Below, piece after piece: positions 45,591 through 55,798 of a stretch of DNA of 64,000 bases (its first letter is position 1; each line of letters begins with the position of its first letter). Made by a program: the position numbers and the translations under genes. The DNA is taken from positions 1 through 64,000 of the forward strand of contig CANJBL010000010.1 of the NCBI GenBank assembly GCA_947472795.1, read 5' to 3'. The stretch comes from Fidelibacterota bacterium. Its GTDB lineage: Bacteria > Pseudomonadota > Alphaproteobacteria > Rhodospirillales > Rhodospirillaceae. The notes beneath the pieces are model-generated. The model had not been told where the DNA came from. It made no database searches and saw only the letters and a list, made by a program, of their open reading frames with translations.

Positions 45591-46565
45591 CTACATCCGG
45601 ACCAGAGCCGAACCCCAGGTGAAGCCGCCGCCCATGGCTTCCATGAGCACCAGATCGCCCTTCTTGATGCGCCCATCAGCCACGCCCGCTGAGAGCGCCA
45701 AGGGAATCGAGGCCGCCGAAGTATTGGCGTGTTTGTCGACCGTGACGATCACCTTGGCCGGATCTAGGCCGAGTTTGTCCGCGGTGCTGTCGAGAATGCG
45801 CTTATTGGCCTGATGCGGCACCAGCCAATCCACATCATCGATGGTGAACTGATTCGTGGCGAGCGCTTCGCGCACGGCCTCGGCCAAATTCACCACTGCA
45901 TGGCGAAAGACTTCTTTGCCCTTCATGCGCACAAAGCCGGTGGTCTGTGTGCTGGACGGTCCGCCGTCGGCATAGAGCATGTCGTAGAAGGTGCCGTCGG
46001 AATGCAGGTGCGTCGAGAGTATGCCGCGATCTTTCGTGGTCCCCTCGCCGTTCTCCGCCGTCAGCACCACAGCGCCCGCGCCGTCGCCGAACAGCACGCA
46101 CGTGGTGCGGTCCTTCCAGTCGAGCAGGCGCGAGAATACTTCCGCGCCGATGACCACGGCGCATTTGGCCTGGCCAGCCTTGATGAAGTTATCGGCAGTG
46201 GCCAACCCATACACAAAGCCCGAGCACACGGCCTGGAGGTCGAAGGCCGGCACGCCGGGGCGCCCCAGAGCTGCCTGTACGCGTGCGGCAGTGGCCGGGA
46301 AGGTGTGATCGGGTGTGGCTGTCGCGATGATAAAAAGATCGACGTCCTTGCCGTCGCGTCCTGCTGCCGCCAAAGCTTTCGTCGCGGCGGCGATGGCAAG
46401 ATCGGAGGTCATCTCGCCGTCGGCGGCGATATGGCGCTCACGGATGCCGGAGCGTTCGACAATCCAATCGTCGGTGGTGTCGACAAATTTGGACAGGTCG
46501 GCGTTCGTGACGATCTTCTCTGGCAGATAAGATCCCACGCCTTGAATCACGGAACGGCGGATCAT
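45591..46565 (-). CDS. fabH: 3-oxoacyl-ACP synthase III (FabH)
   Basis: Starts fatty acid synthesis by condensing acetyl-CoA with malonyl-ACP. The 324-residue enzyme has the catalytic triad Cys114 ([10 protein letters not shown]), His251 ([10 protein letters not shown]) and Asn281 ([10 protein letters not shown]). The start overlaps the plsX stop as ATGA, so expression of the two is coupled. Confidence 0.97.
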   Translation of the reverse strand: MIRRSVIQGVGSYLPEKIVTNADLSKFVDTTDDWIVERSGIRERHIAADGEMTSDLAIAAATKALAAAGRDGKDVDLFIIATATPDHTFPATAARVQAALGRPGVPAFDLQAVCSGFVYGLATADNFIKAGQAKCAVVIGAEVFSRLLDWKDRTTCVLFGDGAGAVVLTAENGEGTTKDRGILSTHLHSDGTFYDMLYADGGPSSTQTTGFVRMKGKEVFRHAVVNLAEAVREALATNQFTIDDVDWLVPHQANKRILDSTADKLGLDPAKVIVTVDKHANTSAASIPLALSAGVADGRIKKGDLVLMEAMGGGFTWGSALVRM

Positions 46566-47632
46566 TGCGGCGCGGCTCCCGCCGCCGCCAGCTCGACGGG
46601 TTCTACCGCTTCTTGTTCAGCGGCGATGCGCGCCAGTTCCTGGCCGATGTGCGTATTGAGATCGCGTGCGATCATATCGACCGCGACACCGATGGCATTG
46701 GCGAAGCCCACCGCGTCCGTTCCCCCGTGACTTTTCACAACGACCCCGTTCAAACCCACAAACAGGGCGCCGTTATAGCGGCGGGCGTCGGCGCGCGCCA
46801 TCACTTGTGCGATGACAGGCTTGGCGAAGATCATGCCGAATTTGGCGAGCCATGAACTCTTGATGGCCATCTTGAGGAAGGTCGAGAACAGCTTGGCGGT
46901 GCCTTCGGCGGTCTTCAGTGCCACGTTGCCCGTGAAGCCGTCGGTGACCACCACATCCACTGTCCCCATGGCGATGTCGTCGCCTTCAATGAAGCCCTTG
47001 AACTCCATATCCAGGTGCAGCCCGCGCAAGATCTGTGCCGCCTTGCGCAACTCGTCTGTGCCCTTCATCTCTTCGGAGCCGATGTTGAGCAATCCGACGG
47101 TTGGGCGCTCAAGGCCCAAGATGGCACTGGCGAAACATTCGCCCATTACCGCGAACTCCACCAGATTGCGCGCGTCGCACTGGGAGTTGGCGCCGAGATC
47201 AAGCATCACGGTTTCGCCCATCTTGGTCGGGAACAGTGAGCAGATGGCAGGCCGGTCGATGCCGGGCAGCGGGCGCATGATGAGCTTGGCCATGGCCATG
47301 AGCGCGCCGGTATTGCCCGCCGAGACGACGCCCGCCGCCTCGCCGTTCTTCACGGCCTCGATGGCTTTCCACATGCTCGACTGCCGGCCTTGCCTTATCG
47401 CCTGGCTCGGCTTGGTGTCGCCGGTGATGACAGTGTCGGTGTGACGAATGGTGGAGACGGCCGCCAGCCCCTTGTCGGCAAGCAGCAGCGGCTTGATGAG
47501 CGCTTCGTCGCCAAAGAAAAGGAAATGCGCGTTGGGATAACGCAAGCGCGCAAGCGCGGCGCCTTTCAGCACGATTTCGGGGGCGTAGTCGCCGCCCATG
47601 GCATCCAGCGAAAGGGTGAAGGCCGCGCTCAC
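46562..47632 (-). CDS. plsX: Phosphate acyltransferase PlsX
   Basis: Makes acyl-phosphate from acyl-ACP for phospholipid synthesis. The 356 residues show the N-terminal [41 protein letters not shown] and [15 protein letters not shown]. The start is GTG at 47632, with AAGGA five bases upstream. Part of the rpmF-plsX-fabH-ihfA group. Confidence 0.96.
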   Translation of the reverse strand: MSAAFTLSLDAMGGDYAPEIVLKGAALARLRYPNAHFLFFGDEALIKPLLLADKGLAAVSTIRHTDTVITGDTKPSQAIRQGRQSSMWKAIEAVKNGEAAGVVSAGNTGALMAMAKLIMRPLPGIDRPAICSLFPTKMGETVMLDLGANSQCDARNLVEFAVMGECFASAILGLERPTVGLLNIGSEEMKGTDELRKAAQILRGLHLDMEFKGFIEGDDIAMGTVDVVVTDGFTGNVALKTAEGTAKLFSTFLKMAIKSSWLAKFGMIFAKPVIAQVMARADARRYNGALFVGLNGVVVKSHGGTDAVGFANAIGVAVDMIARDLNTHIGQELARIAAEQEAVEPVELAAAGAAPQ

Positions 47633-47780
47633 AATGATCCTTCGACCAATAAAGCTGTCCGCCGGTCACAGGCCGGCGATCCATTCGCCGTGCGGCAAAG
47701 CCCCGCCTCAGCGTGTCCCCCGCCCGCCACGGTCCCCCTCGCGGCGAATACGGTCACAGGCAGATTATAGGGCGGCGAGC

Positions 47781-47969
47781 TTAAGCAACAGCCTCGCTGT
47801 CGGCGGCAACTTCACGGCCGTCATAGTAACCGCACGAGGCGCATACATGATGGGGGCGCTTCAGTTCGCCGCAGTTCGGGCATTCCTGGTGCGCTGACGT
47901 CGTCAGAGCGTGATGAGAGCGGCGCATATCGCGGCGCGACTTCGAAACTTTTTTCTTGGGAACTGCCAT
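47781..47969 (-). CDS. rpmF: 50S ribosomal protein L32
   Basis: A 62-residue ribosomal protein with the [20 protein letters not shown] start and two CxxC pairs (CPNC, CASC) of a zinc ribbon. It lies between DUF177 and plsX, the standard arrangement. Confidence 0.98.
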   Translation of the reverse strand: MAVPKKKVSKSRRDMRRSHHALTTSAHQECPNCGELKRPHHVCASCGYYDGREVAADSEAVA

Positions 47970-48075
47970 GGTCGTGCACTTTCGGTGTAATCAAAAACTG
48001 TGGGCCGCTTCCCGCCGCTTCATCATGCCAACCAAGGGCTTGGTGGCTTTTTGGCCGGGGGCCGGAAAGCGCGAC

Positions 48076-48104
48076 TAGATAGCGAAAAACCCCAGGGGGC
48101 GCAA
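48076..48104 (-). promoter_or_regulatory. Candidate promoter of rpmF
   Basis: Minus strand: TTGCGC (48104-48099), 17-base spacer, TATCTA (48081-48076). It lies in the 163-base gap between DUF177 and rpmF, giving a leader of about 100 bases. Confidence 0.4.
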
Positions 48105-48132
48105 GGAACTTCCCAGGGATGTCATAAAACCC

Positions 48133-48765
48133 CTAAGTCCCTTTTGAGCCGGGCTTTTTTAGCTGTGCCAGGGCTGCGAAGGGGCTGGCGGCGGGGGCTT
48201 CAGGCTCCTTTTCGGGGTCCACACCCCATGCTTTGGCGTCAAAAGCCGCTCCCGGGGCCCTCGGGTAAGGGTCCAACGCCAGGGCCAGGTGGACCACGGC
48301 CACCTCGCCCAGATCGATTCGACCGCCCAGCGCCACCTCGGGTGGGTCCTTTTCGGCGACGCTCAGAAGCAGTTCCTCCTCCTCGTCCGCCTTCTTGGAT
48401 TTTCGCGCGGCTGACTTTTTCGTCAGGGCTTTCTCCGCCTTCGCCTTGTCCCGCGCGATGCGTTCTTCGGTCATGAAGGAGGCTTCGACCGTATCGCTCA
48501 CCACGGCTTCCACAGGGGCCAGGCTCACGACGCAGCTCTGCACCACCTTGGCACGGATCTCGCCCGTCACCTTGATAATGCCGCCACTGGCGGGCTTGAT
48601 TTCCAGTACCGCCGCCAGGGAGTGCAACTGCTGCAGATTGAGGCGTTCGGCGACGCGGGCGCGTTCCTCCGCTGAGGCTTCAAGCATATAGGTCTTGCCG
48701 CTGGGCGGCAGCGCCATGACATCGACGGGAAAGGAGAACTCTGGTGTGGTGTCTTCAAGCTGCAT
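48133..48765 (-). CDS. DUF177 (YceD-type) protein
   Basis: A 210-residue protein of the DUF177/YceD family, required for normal 23S rRNA accumulation in characterised cases. The family region spans about 20-165, with VTGEIRAKVVQSCVVSLAPVE and GEVAVVHLALALDPYPRAPG; a Lys/Ala-rich insert (KAEKALTKKSAARKSKKADE) is variable. It overlaps the bc1 chaperone gene by 11 bases. Confidence 0.88.
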   Translation of the reverse strand: MQLEDTTPEFSFPVDVMALPPSGKTYMLEASAEERARVAERLNLQQLHSLAAVLEIKPASGGIIKVTGEIRAKVVQSCVVSLAPVEAVVSDTVEASFMTEERIARDKAKAEKALTKKSAARKSKKADEEEELLLSVAEKDPPEVALGGRIDLGEVAVVHLALALDPYPRAPGAAFDAKAWGVDPEKEPEAPAASPFAALAQLKKPGSKGT

Positions 48766-49315
48766 GGGTTGTCTCCAGCACAGGCACCGCAAAATCCGCA
48801 ACACCGCCCGCAAGGACGGTCACATCCTGCGCGCCGATATGCGCGGCTGCGCGCTGCACATAAGTGCTCATGCGCGCGATCTGTTCATCATTGACTGCGC
48901 CGTGCCGATAAAGATTTTCCCGCAGCGCCGCCGTCAATAGCGCGCCGTCGCCGTCCAGGCCCGCCTCATAAGCCTCGGCGCGGCCAAAGAAGGCTTTCGC
49001 CATTTTTTTGATGTGCCGGCCCACGCCCATGTCGCCCACGCCCATTTCGCGTAGCGACTGATCCATATCGCGGAACAGCAATTCCAGCATGGCCTTGCCG
49101 GTGGCATCGGCCGCAGCGCCGCCGCCCCGCAAACGCCGGAGCACCAGCATGGCGTGGATCACCATCAGGTCGAAGCGCCCGTTCATGGTGTCGGGTACCC
49201 CCAGCCCACTGTAGAAAGCCGGGTCACGCGCCTTCTCCACCACGCTCGTATAAAGGCGGATGGCAACCGCTTCTTGAGCATCAGGGCCGGAGCGGAAGAA
49301 TTTGGCGAAAACCAT
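48755..49315 (-). CDS. Ubiquinol-cytochrome c chaperone family protein (CBP3/UQCC1-like)
   Basis: Homologue of the mitochondrial cytochrome b assembly factor; alphaproteobacterial members sit before DUF177 and rpmF. The 186 residues show YTSVVEKARDPAFYSGLGVP, GRFDLMVIHAMLVLRRL and MDQSLREMGVGDMGVGRHIK, all typical. It is divergent from bamE and overlaps DUF177. Confidence 0.92.
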   Translation of the reverse strand: MVFAKFFRSGPDAQEAVAIRLYTSVVEKARDPAFYSGLGVPDTMNGRFDLMVIHAMLVLRRLRGGGAAADATGKAMLELLFRDMDQSLREMGVGDMGVGRHIKKMAKAFFGRAEAYEAGLDGDGALLTAALRENLYRHGAVNDEQIARMSTYVQRAAAHIGAQDVTVLAGGVADFAVPVLETTHAA

Positions 49316-49391
49316 GAGCGGCGCCTTATGGAAATATGGCGGGGTCCAGTCCTACCTTACAGACTTGGGGGCTGGGCTTCCGCCGCGAGGT

Positions 49392-49399
49392 GATATAAT
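49392..49399 (+). promoter_or_regulatory. Extended -10 element immediately upstream of bamE
   Basis: TGATATAAT at 49391-49399 contains a perfect TATAAT (49394-49399) preceded by TG-type bases. No good -35 is seen. If used, transcription would start within a few bases of the bamE ATG at 49410, giving a nearly leaderless message. Confidence 0.4.
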
Positions 49400-49409
49400 A
49401 CGTCCGGGC

Positions 49410-49889
49410 ATGAACACCAGACATAAGACACTCCGGGTTTCGGCGCTGGTTTTGGCGGCAGGATTCCTATTGTCCGGCTGCGCCAAGGACGTTGAGCAGC
49501 GCGGCAACCTGCCGACCCCTGAATCCCTGGCCAAACTCGCGCCCGGCGAGCAGACCCGCCAGGACGTGCAGAGCATCCTCGGCACGCCAGCCACCACGGC
49601 CTTGTTCGATCAGGAAAATTGGTACTACATCAGCGGGCACACGACGCAGTACGCCTTCTATCCCAACCACGAGCTGGACCGCACCATCTACGTGGTCAGC
49701 TTCGACACGCGCGGGATTCTCGAGGGTGTCCGCAAGATGAACCTGGAAGACGGCCAGAACGTCACTCCGGAAGCCCGCTACACGAAGACCAAAGGCCGCG
49801 AGATTGGCCTGCTCGAGCAGCTGCTCGGCAACATCGGTCGCATCGGCGGCAAAGCACCGCAGAATCCGGGCGGCGGCAGCGGACCTTAA
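49410..49889 (+). CDS. bamE: Outer membrane assembly factor BamE (SmpA/OmlA family)
   Basis: Lipoprotein of the BAM complex that inserts beta-barrel proteins. The 159-residue protein has a lipobox FLLSG-Cys24 and the BamE fold at about 42-110 (PGEQTRQDVQSILGTPATTA, ENWYYISG, YVVSFDTRGIL). A tail rich in Gly follows. The ATG at 49410 begins the lipoprotein signal; an in-frame ATG at 49302 would bury it. Confidence 0.92.
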   Translation: MNTRHKTLRVSALVLAAGFLLSGCAKDVEQRGNLPTPESLAKLAPGEQTRQDVQSILGTPATTALFDQENWYYISGHTTQYAFYPNHELDRTIYVVSFDTRGILEGVRKMNLEDGQNVTPEARYTKTKGREIGLLEQLLGNIGRIGGKAPQNPGGGSGP

Positions 49890-49920
49890 AAGAACTCATA
49901 CGGCAGCAACAAATTTCGCT

Positions 49921-50084
49921 GTCGTCCTGCGCGAAGGCGCAGGACCCAGGGTTACACGCGCAGGCTTTTGCGCCTGGGCTGCGCCGATTTCTGAAGTCCG
50001 ATTTCGAACCCTGGATCCTGGGGTCGCGCGCCAAGACGCGCGCGAACAATAAATGCGGCCTTCCGCCGCGTGTCCCAGGATGAC
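49921..50084. repeat. Nested-hairpin intergenic repeat element
   Basis: The stretch is bounded by GTCGTCCTG (49921-49929) and its near-complement CAGGATGAC (50076-50084). Inside are a perfect 9-bp hairpin (GTCCTGCGC-GAAG-GCGCAGGAC, 49924-49945), CCAGGGTT (49946-49953) pairing with AACCCTGG (50007-50014), and TCGCGCG/CGCGCGA (50024-50045). This is the look of the palindromic repeat elements scattered in alphaproteobacterial genomes. No coding potential. Confidence 0.75.
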
Positions 50085-50107
50085 AGGTCATTCCAATTGC
50101 GCGCCGT

Positions 50108-51814
50108 TTAAGCGCTGTACATCGCCTTGCCGCCCACGACCGTGCGGACAATCTTGATATCCTTGATCTTGTCCTGCGCCACTGTGTGCGGATCTTCCGC
50201 CAGCATCACGTAATCGGCGAGCTTGCCGGCGGTGATGGAGCCTTTGATGTCCTCTTCGCGGGTATTGAAAGCGCCGTTGTACGTATTGATGAGCAAAGCC
50301 TCATCCACCGTCACTTTCTGGTTGGCGCCCCAGGTCTTGCCGTCCCAGCCTGTGCGCGTAACCATGCCTTGCATGCCCATGATCGGCGCGAAAGGACCGG
50401 GCGAGAAGTCCGAGCCCGCGCACACCGGGATGCCAGCATCCAGCATCGAGCGGAAAGCGAGCATGCGTTTCATCAGCTCTTCGCCGTAGAACACGAATTT
50501 GTCCGAGTTGTAGTAGGCGTAAGTGGTGAACGGCGCCGGCGATGCGCCAAGCGCCTTGATGCGTCTCAGGAGGTCGTCGTTGATGAGGCTGCAGTGTGTG
50601 ATCTTCCAGCGTGTGTCCTTGCCTGGAAGAATTTTGTTTGCGCGTTCATAAGCAAGCAGCACGTGATCGATAGCGACATCGCCGTTGGCATGGCAATTGG
50701 GTTGGATACCGGCGCGGTGCACCTTCTCCACCCATGCGTTCAGGTCTTCCTGCTTGTCGGTGACGTTACCCTGATAGGGTGACTCGCTGCCAGGATAAGG
50801 AATGCTCAGCGCCATGGTGCGTTCCGACAAGGAACCGTCCACCGTATGTTCGGCGGTCGCACCCAGTCTGATCCACTCGTCTCCGAGGCCGGTCTGAATG
50901 CCGCCTTTGATCATCAGATCGAGCATGTCGTCCTGGCACTCATAGCTGACGCGATGCTTCAGGTTGCCGTCGGCGCGCACCCGCTCGATGGCACGCAAGC
51001 TGCCGCCCTGATGGCAGACACCCGTCAGGCCGTATTGGGCGAACATCTTCGAGATATGGGCCGCGCCGTCGCGGTCGCGGCGTTCCCGTTCTTCAGGCGA
51101 AAAAGTAGCGCGCTTGCCCACGCCTCTGAAGACATCGCGCGCGCGGTCAGTGACGCGGCCATTGAGCTCACCGTTGGCGTAGCGGTCATAGGTGCCGCTT
51201 TCCATGTCTTTGGTGGCCTTGGTCACGCCGGCCATCTGCAAGGCTTTGCTGTTGTAGAACGACGTATGTCCGCCGCGGTGTTGCACAACAACTGGATGCG
51301 TCGTCGAGACCTTATCAAGGTCCTTCACGTCCAGCATGCGCTTGTCCTTCACCTTGGTGTCGTCGAAGAAGTAACCTTCAACCCAGTTGTCGGGCGGCGT
51401 CTGCGCGGCACGCGCCTTGAGTTTGGCGATGATGCTGTCAATGGTGACGAACTCCACCTCGAAGGGGTTGCCTACCAACACTTCGAACAGCAGCACATTG
51501 CCGACGGCGTGGTTGTGACAGTCGATGAAACCCGGCACGACGGTCATCTGCTTGGCATCGACCATCTCCGTGCCCTTGCCCGCGAGCCCTTTAACATCGT
51601 CGTTGCCGATGGCAATGAAGCGTCCGTTTTTCACCGCGAAGGCCGACGCCTTGGGCATGGCCTTATCAACCGTATAGACCTTCGCATTGAACACGATCTG
51701 ATCGGGCTCGCGCATCTCCGCGGCGCTCACGCCAAGCCAGCGCATGCCCGCTGATCCCGCGACCACCGCGCCACTCATGTTCAGAAAACGTCTACGATTG
51801 ATGATGGTGTTCAC
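50108..51814 (-). CDS. Tat-exported amidohydrolase family protein (YtcJ-like)
   Basis: A metal-dependent hydrolase of the amidohydrolase_3 group, 568 residues. The N-terminus has a twin-arginine signal (NRRRFLNMSGAVVAGSAG). The catalytic part shows VVPGFIDCHNHAVGN (metal-binding HxH), a central region with CHANGDVAID and WKITHCSLI, and the late GSDFSPGPF metal Asp. The substrate is unknown. The GTG at 51814 (overlapping a GGGGAGA ribosome site) is chosen over upstream starts because it begins the Tat signal directly. Confidence 0.88.
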   Translation of the reverse strand: MNTIINRRRFLNMSGAVVAGSAGMRWLGVSAAEMREPDQIVFNAKVYTVDKAMPKASAFAVKNGRFIAIGNDDVKGLAGKGTEMVDAKQMTVVPGFIDCHNHAVGNVLLFEVLVGNPFEVEFVTIDSIIAKLKARAAQTPPDNWVEGYFFDDTKVKDKRMLDVKDLDKVSTTHPVVVQHRGGHTSFYNSKALQMAGVTKATKDMESGTYDRYANGELNGRVTDRARDVFRGVGKRATFSPEERERRDRDGAAHISKMFAQYGLTGVCHQGGSLRAIERVRADGNLKHRVSYECQDDMLDLMIKGGIQTGLGDEWIRLGATAEHTVDGSLSERTMALSIPYPGSESPYQGNVTDKQEDLNAWVEKVHRAGIQPNCHANGDVAIDHVLLAYERANKILPGKDTRWKITHCSLINDDLLRRIKALGASPAPFTTYAYYNSDKFVFYGEELMKRMLAFRSMLDAGIPVCAGSDFSPGPFAPIMGMQGMVTRTGWDGKTWGANQKVTVDEALLINTYNGAFNTREEDIKGSITAGKLADYVMLAEDPHTVAQDKIKDIKIVRTVVGGKAMYSA

Positions 51815-51901
51815 GGCGATCTCCCCAGATTGATTGAGCGTGCCAAGAACTATAAGGCCCACTCTTGCGCCATCACAAACAATGTCTGAGGCAAAAAGCA
51901 A

Positions 51902-51929
51902 AACGCCCCGGCTTTTCGGCCGGGGCGTT
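51902..51929 (-). terminator. Rho-independent terminator after hppA
   Basis: A perfect 11-bp stem AACGCCCCGGC/GCCGGGGCGTT with a six-base loop; on the minus strand it is followed by TTTGCTTTTTG. It starts 24 bases after the hppA stop. Confidence 0.88.
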
Positions 51930-51953
51930 GTCTTTTCAGACAGTTTTTTGCAG

Positions 51954-54038
51954 CTATTGGTGCGCGGCAAGCACCGCGAGCAACAACAGCGCGACGATGT
52001 TGGTGATCTTGATCATCGGGTTCACAGCGGGGCCCGCCGTGTCCTTGTACGGATCGCCTACGGTGTCGCCGGTCACGGCCGCCTTGTGGGCGTCGGAACC
52101 TTTGCCGCCGTGATGGCCGTCTTCGATGTACTTCTTGGCGTTGTCCCACGCACCGCCGCCCGACGTCATCGAGATGGCGACGAACAGGCCGGTGACGATG
52201 GTGCCGAGCAACATGGCGCCGAGCGCCGTGAAGGCTTCAGCCTGGCCCGCGACCAAGTTGACGACGTAGTACAGCACGATTGGCGAGAGCACCGGCAGGA
52301 GCGACGGAATGATCATCTCCTTGATGGCGGCTTTCGTCAGCATGTCCACGGCGCGGCCGTAGTCAGGCTTCGCGGTGCCTTCCATGATGCCCTTGATCTC
52401 GCGGAACTGACGGCGCACTTCGTTCACCACCGCACCGGCCGCGCGGCCCACGGCCTGCATGCCGAGGGCGCCGAACAGGTACGGCAGCAGACCGCCGATG
52501 AACAGGCCCACCACGACGAACGGATTTTCGAGGCGGAACTGAATGTCGAGCGTGCCGAAGTAATGCTTGAGGTCTTCGGTGTAGGACGCGAAGAGCACGA
52601 GAGCAGCCAGACCAGCCGAGCCGATGGCGTAGCCCTTGGTGACGGCTTTGGTGGTGTTGCCCACGGCGTCGAGTGCGTCGGTATACTTACGCACTTCCGG
52701 CGGCAGGTGCGACATTTCAGCAATGCCGCCCGCGTTGTCGGTCACCGGGCCGTAAGCGTCGAGCGCGACAACGATACCGGCCAAGGCCAGCATGGTGGTC
52801 GCCGCTACCGCGAGGCCGAACAGGCCCGCCGTCATGTAGGACACGATGATGCCGGCCGAGATCACCAGCACCGGCAGAGCCGTGGCTTCCATCGAGATGG
52901 CGAGGCCCTGGATGATGTTAGTACCGTGGCCGGTTGTGGAGGCCGCAGCCACCGACTTCACCGGACGGAAGTTCGTGCCGGTGTAATATTCGGTGATCCA
53001 TATGATGAGGCCGGTGACGGCCAAACCAACGAAGGCGCACTGGATCAGATTACCCGAAGTAATGACACGACCATCGGCCGCCGTCAGGCCAGCATCGAAC
53101 ATCTGCTGGGTGACAACGACGATCAGCCCCGCCGAGATCACGGCGGTGACGATGAAGCCGCGATAGAGCGCGGCCATGATCTTGCCCGAGGCACCGATGC
53201 CCGAGAAGAACGTGCCGATGATCGAGGCGATGATGCACACCGCGCCGACGACCAGCGGGTAGAGCATCGCGCGCTGCGCTTCCGCATCCACGAAGTAGAT
53301 GGAGGCGAGCAGCATGGTGGCAACGATGGTCACGGCATAGGTTTCGAACAAGTCCGCGGCCATGCCGGCGCAATCGCCCACGTTGTCGCCAACGTTATCG
53401 GCGATGACGGCCGGGTTGCGCGGATCATCTTCCGGGATACCTGCTTCAACCTTGCCGACGAGATCGGCACCGACGTCCGCACCCTTGGTGAAGATGCCGC
53501 CGCCGAGACGGGCGAAGATCGAGATCAGCGAAGCGCCGAAGCTCAAGGCCACGAGGCCGTCGAGGATTTGACGCTGCGGGATGCCGTCCTGAGCCTTGAG
53601 AACGAAGTAGTAGCCGGCGACGCCCAAAAGGCCGAGGCCAACCACCAGCATGCCGGTGACGGCGCCGGACTGGAAGGCAACCGCGTGAGCTGGCTTCAGG
53701 CCGCCGTTCATGGCGGCTGCGGCCGTACGCACGTTGGCGCGCACCGAGACGTTCATGCCGACGTAGCCCGCGAGGCCCGAGAGAACCGCGCCGAGCACGA
53801 AGCCCAAGGCAACAGTGATGCCCAAGGTGGCAGCGAGAATGATGGCCACCACGACACCGGCTGCGCCGATGGTCGTGTACTGGCGGTTAAGATAAGCACC
53901 GGCGCCTTCTTGAATGGCCGCCGCGATTTCCTGCATCCGGGCATTGCCGGTAGGCATCGCAATGATGCGCCGGATTCCGTAGATGCCATAAAGTACCGCC
54001 AGCGCGCCGCAGGCGAGGACAAGAGTTTCCAAGGTCAT
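51954..54038 (-). CDS. hppA: K+-independent type membrane-bound proton-pumping pyrophosphatase
   Basis: Couples pyrophosphate hydrolysis to proton export across the inner membrane. The 694-residue protein is almost all membrane helices. Motifs include [42 protein letters not shown] and [16 protein letters not shown]. The stretch [17 protein letters not shown] carries Lys where K+-dependent enzymes have Ala, which predicts the K+-independent, H+-pumping class, as in Rhodospirillum rubrum. It has its own terminator and a 174-base upstream gap. Confidence 0.96.
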   Translation of the reverse strand: MTLETLVLACGALAVLYGIYGIRRIIAMPTGNARMQEIAAAIQEGAGAYLNRQYTTIGAAGVVVAIILAATLGITVALGFVLGAVLSGLAGYVGMNVSVRANVRTAAAAMNGGLKPAHAVAFQSGAVTGMLVVGLGLLGVAGYYFVLKAQDGIPQRQILDGLVALSFGASLISIFARLGGGIFTKGADVGADLVGKVEAGIPEDDPRNPAVIADNVGDNVGDCAGMAADLFETYAVTIVATMLLASIYFVDAEAQRAMLYPLVVGAVCIIASIIGTFFSGIGASGKIMAALYRGFIVTAVISAGLIVVVTQQMFDAGLTAADGRVITSGNLIQCAFVGLAVTGLIIWITEYYTGTNFRPVKSVAAASTTGHGTNIIQGLAISMEATALPVLVISAGIIVSYMTAGLFGLAVAATTMLALAGIVVALDAYGPVTDNAGGIAEMSHLPPEVRKYTDALDAVGNTTKAVTKGYAIGSAGLAALVLFASYTEDLKHYFGTLDIQFRLENPFVVVGLFIGGLLPYLFGALGMQAVGRAAGAVVNEVRRQFREIKGIMEGTAKPDYGRAVDMLTKAAIKEMIIPSLLPVLSPIVLYYVVNLVAGQAEAFTALGAMLLGTIVTGLFVAISMTSGGGAWDNAKKYIEDGHHGGKGSDAHKAAVTGDTVGDPYKDTAGPAVNPMIKITNIVALLLLAVLAAHQ

Positions 54039-54212
54039 GTTTACCCCGTTATTGATTCGTTGGAGCTGTATTGGCCTCTCAGAAAGGCAAAAACAGACGA
54101 TATTTCAAAGGCTTATTTAATGGCTTTGTGCCGTCCCCTCGAAAGCGGCGGGAGAGTGCCAGAAGGCAGGAGCCCGCGCAACATATGAGTAACACCGCCC
54201 TTCCCGGCCCTT

Positions 54213-54725
54213 TTACTGGATCCGGTTGCTGCTCTGCTCAAAGGCGTTCACCAAAAGCACGTCCTTTGCCCTGTCCCCGAACACCGTCTTGGCGTGCTTC
54301 ACAAGGCGCACCTTGATCTCGGGCACATCGACCATGTCGTTGTTCAGGAAGTAGTTCTGGAAGTAGGGCACCAGGTCATGGATCACCGCATCCTGGAAGC
54401 GGCTGACATTGGCTTGGATGTAAGCCTTGTCCGACGCCTGGTTGGCTATGATGCGTGAAATGATCATCACCCGGCGGTCCGACTGGCCATTCATGATCAC
54501 CGGGATCACCATGTCATCGATCTTGATCTGCACAAAGGCTGCGAGAGGTGGTTTGAACTTGTTCCTGGCTGCCAGCTCCTGGGCTGCCTTCTCAGCGGCC
54601 GTCAGGGGCTTTTCGGGAATCTTCGGACTAAATGGGTTGGGAACGATGCCCAGCATGATCAACCCCCCAGCTCCGCCACCGGCGAGCAGGAGAAGAACCA
54701 AAATGATGACGATGGCGCGTTTCAC
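54213..54725 (-). CDS. Membrane-anchored FliL-like protein
   Basis: A 170-residue protein with one N-terminal membrane helix (residues 4-28, IVIILVLLLLAGGGAGGLIM) and a periplasmic domain whose order of strands and the motifs FVQIKIDDMVIPV and LVNAFEQSS recall FliL family proteins. No flagellar gene is nearby, so the name is only structural. The start is GTG at 54725. It lies in the hppA-thiL interval typical of related genomes. Confidence 0.6.
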   Translation of the reverse strand: MKRAIVIILVLLLLAGGGAGGLIMLGIVPNPFSPKIPEKPLTAAEKAAQELAARNKFKPPLAAFVQIKIDDMVIPVIMNGQSDRRVMIISRIIANQASDKAYIQANVSRFQDAVIHDLVPYFQNYFLNNDMVDVPEIKVRLVKHAKTVFGDRAKDVLLVNAFEQSSNRIQ

Positions 54726-54789
54726 AGAACCCAGCCCCCTTACTTCAGGTGATTAAACCACAGTTTGGCATCTGCGGGTAGAAGGAGCT

Positions 54790-55785
54790 CTAGCGGTGGC
54801 GATAGCCTGAACGAGCGATCGTGAAAGGTTCGCCGTTGGCGAGAACAGTCACGCCATTGCCTTTTGCGGCATCCGCGATCTCTCCGATCGCTGTCAGCGG
54901 CACACCCGTTTGCGCGGCGATCTGTTCCAACCGGGCAACGCGCTCCGGGGGCACGGTGAATACAAGTTCATAATCGTCTCCGCCCGCCAGGATGCTTTCC
55001 CACCAGCGCGCATCATGTTCCAGCGCCGCCTTTGCGCCCGGCGACAACGGCACCTTTTCCCTGTGGATGACGGCGCTCACCTGCGACACGTCGCAAAGAT
55101 GCCCCAGGTCGGCGATCAATCCATCCGACACATCCAGGCACGCCGATGCAATTCCCTTCAGCGCTTCTCCCACGGTAAGGCGTGGTTGCGGCAAACGGTA
55201 GCGATCCACAAGTCCTGCCGCCAATGGGGGCGGTAGTGGCAACGCATCTGTCAGACACGCGAGCCCCAATGCGCCGTCGCCGATACTCCCGCTTGCGCAC
55301 ACGATGTCACCGGGCTTTGCACCGCCGCGCAACAGCGCCTTTCCTTTCTCCACTTCGCCAATAGCTGTGATGGTAATGGTCAGCGGTCCTGGTCCGCTTG
55401 TGGTGTCACCCCCCAGCAGCGGCACGTTGAAGTCCTTTACGTCGCTGGCAAGACCAGCGGCATAGCGCTCCAGGAAGGCATCGTCGATGTCGCTGTTAAG
55501 TGCCAGCGCATGCAGGAAACCGCGCGGGCGAGCCCCTTTGGCGGCAAGGTCCGAGAGGTTCACGCGCAAGGCTTTGCGCGCGATCAGGTCCGGTGGATCG
55601 TCTTTGCGGAAATGCACACCGGCGATCAGTGTGTCGGTGGTCAGCGCTAGTTCGCATCCGGGCGCAACGCCGATAAAGGCGGCATCGTCTTTGAGCGACA
55701 GCGCGCCGGCAGCTCCATGGGCAAGCGGCGAGAACAGCGCGGCAATGAGTTCAAACTCACCCCGCTGCGTCCCCTTCCCGCTCAT
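54790..55785 (-). CDS. thiL: Thiamine-monophosphate kinase
   Basis: Phosphorylates thiamine monophosphate to thiamine pyrophosphate. The 331 residues show the acidic Mg-binding segments KDDAAFIG, TTDTLIAGVHF, NLSDLAAKGARP, GGDTTSG and DVSDGLIAD. The ATG at 55785 (MSGKGTQRGEFELIAAL) is used; the open frame extends upstream to 55869 into nusB, which is not family-like. It follows nusB by 13 bases. Confidence 0.93.
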   Translation of the reverse strand: MSGKGTQRGEFELIAALFSPLAHGAAGALSLKDDAAFIGVAPGCELALTTDTLIAGVHFRKDDPPDLIARKALRVNLSDLAAKGARPRGFLHALALNSDIDDAFLERYAAGLASDVKDFNVPLLGGDTTSGPGPLTITITAIGEVEKGKALLRGGAKPGDIVCASGSIGDGALGLACLTDALPLPPPLAAGLVDRYRLPQPRLTVGEALKGIASACLDVSDGLIADLGHLCDVSQVSAVIHREKVPLSPGAKAALEHDARWWESILAGGDDYELVFTVPPERVARLEQIAAQTGVPLTAIGEIADAAKGNGVTVLANGEPFTIARSGYRHR

Positions 55786-55798
55786 TTTCCGTTCCCAA

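Noticed and set aside
51834-54188. A 784-codon open frame on the plus strand opposite hppA
   Set aside because: It is the antisense shadow of hppA: its His/Asp/Arg-rich composition is typical of a reversed G+C-rich membrane protein gene, and hppA is unmistakable on the other strand.
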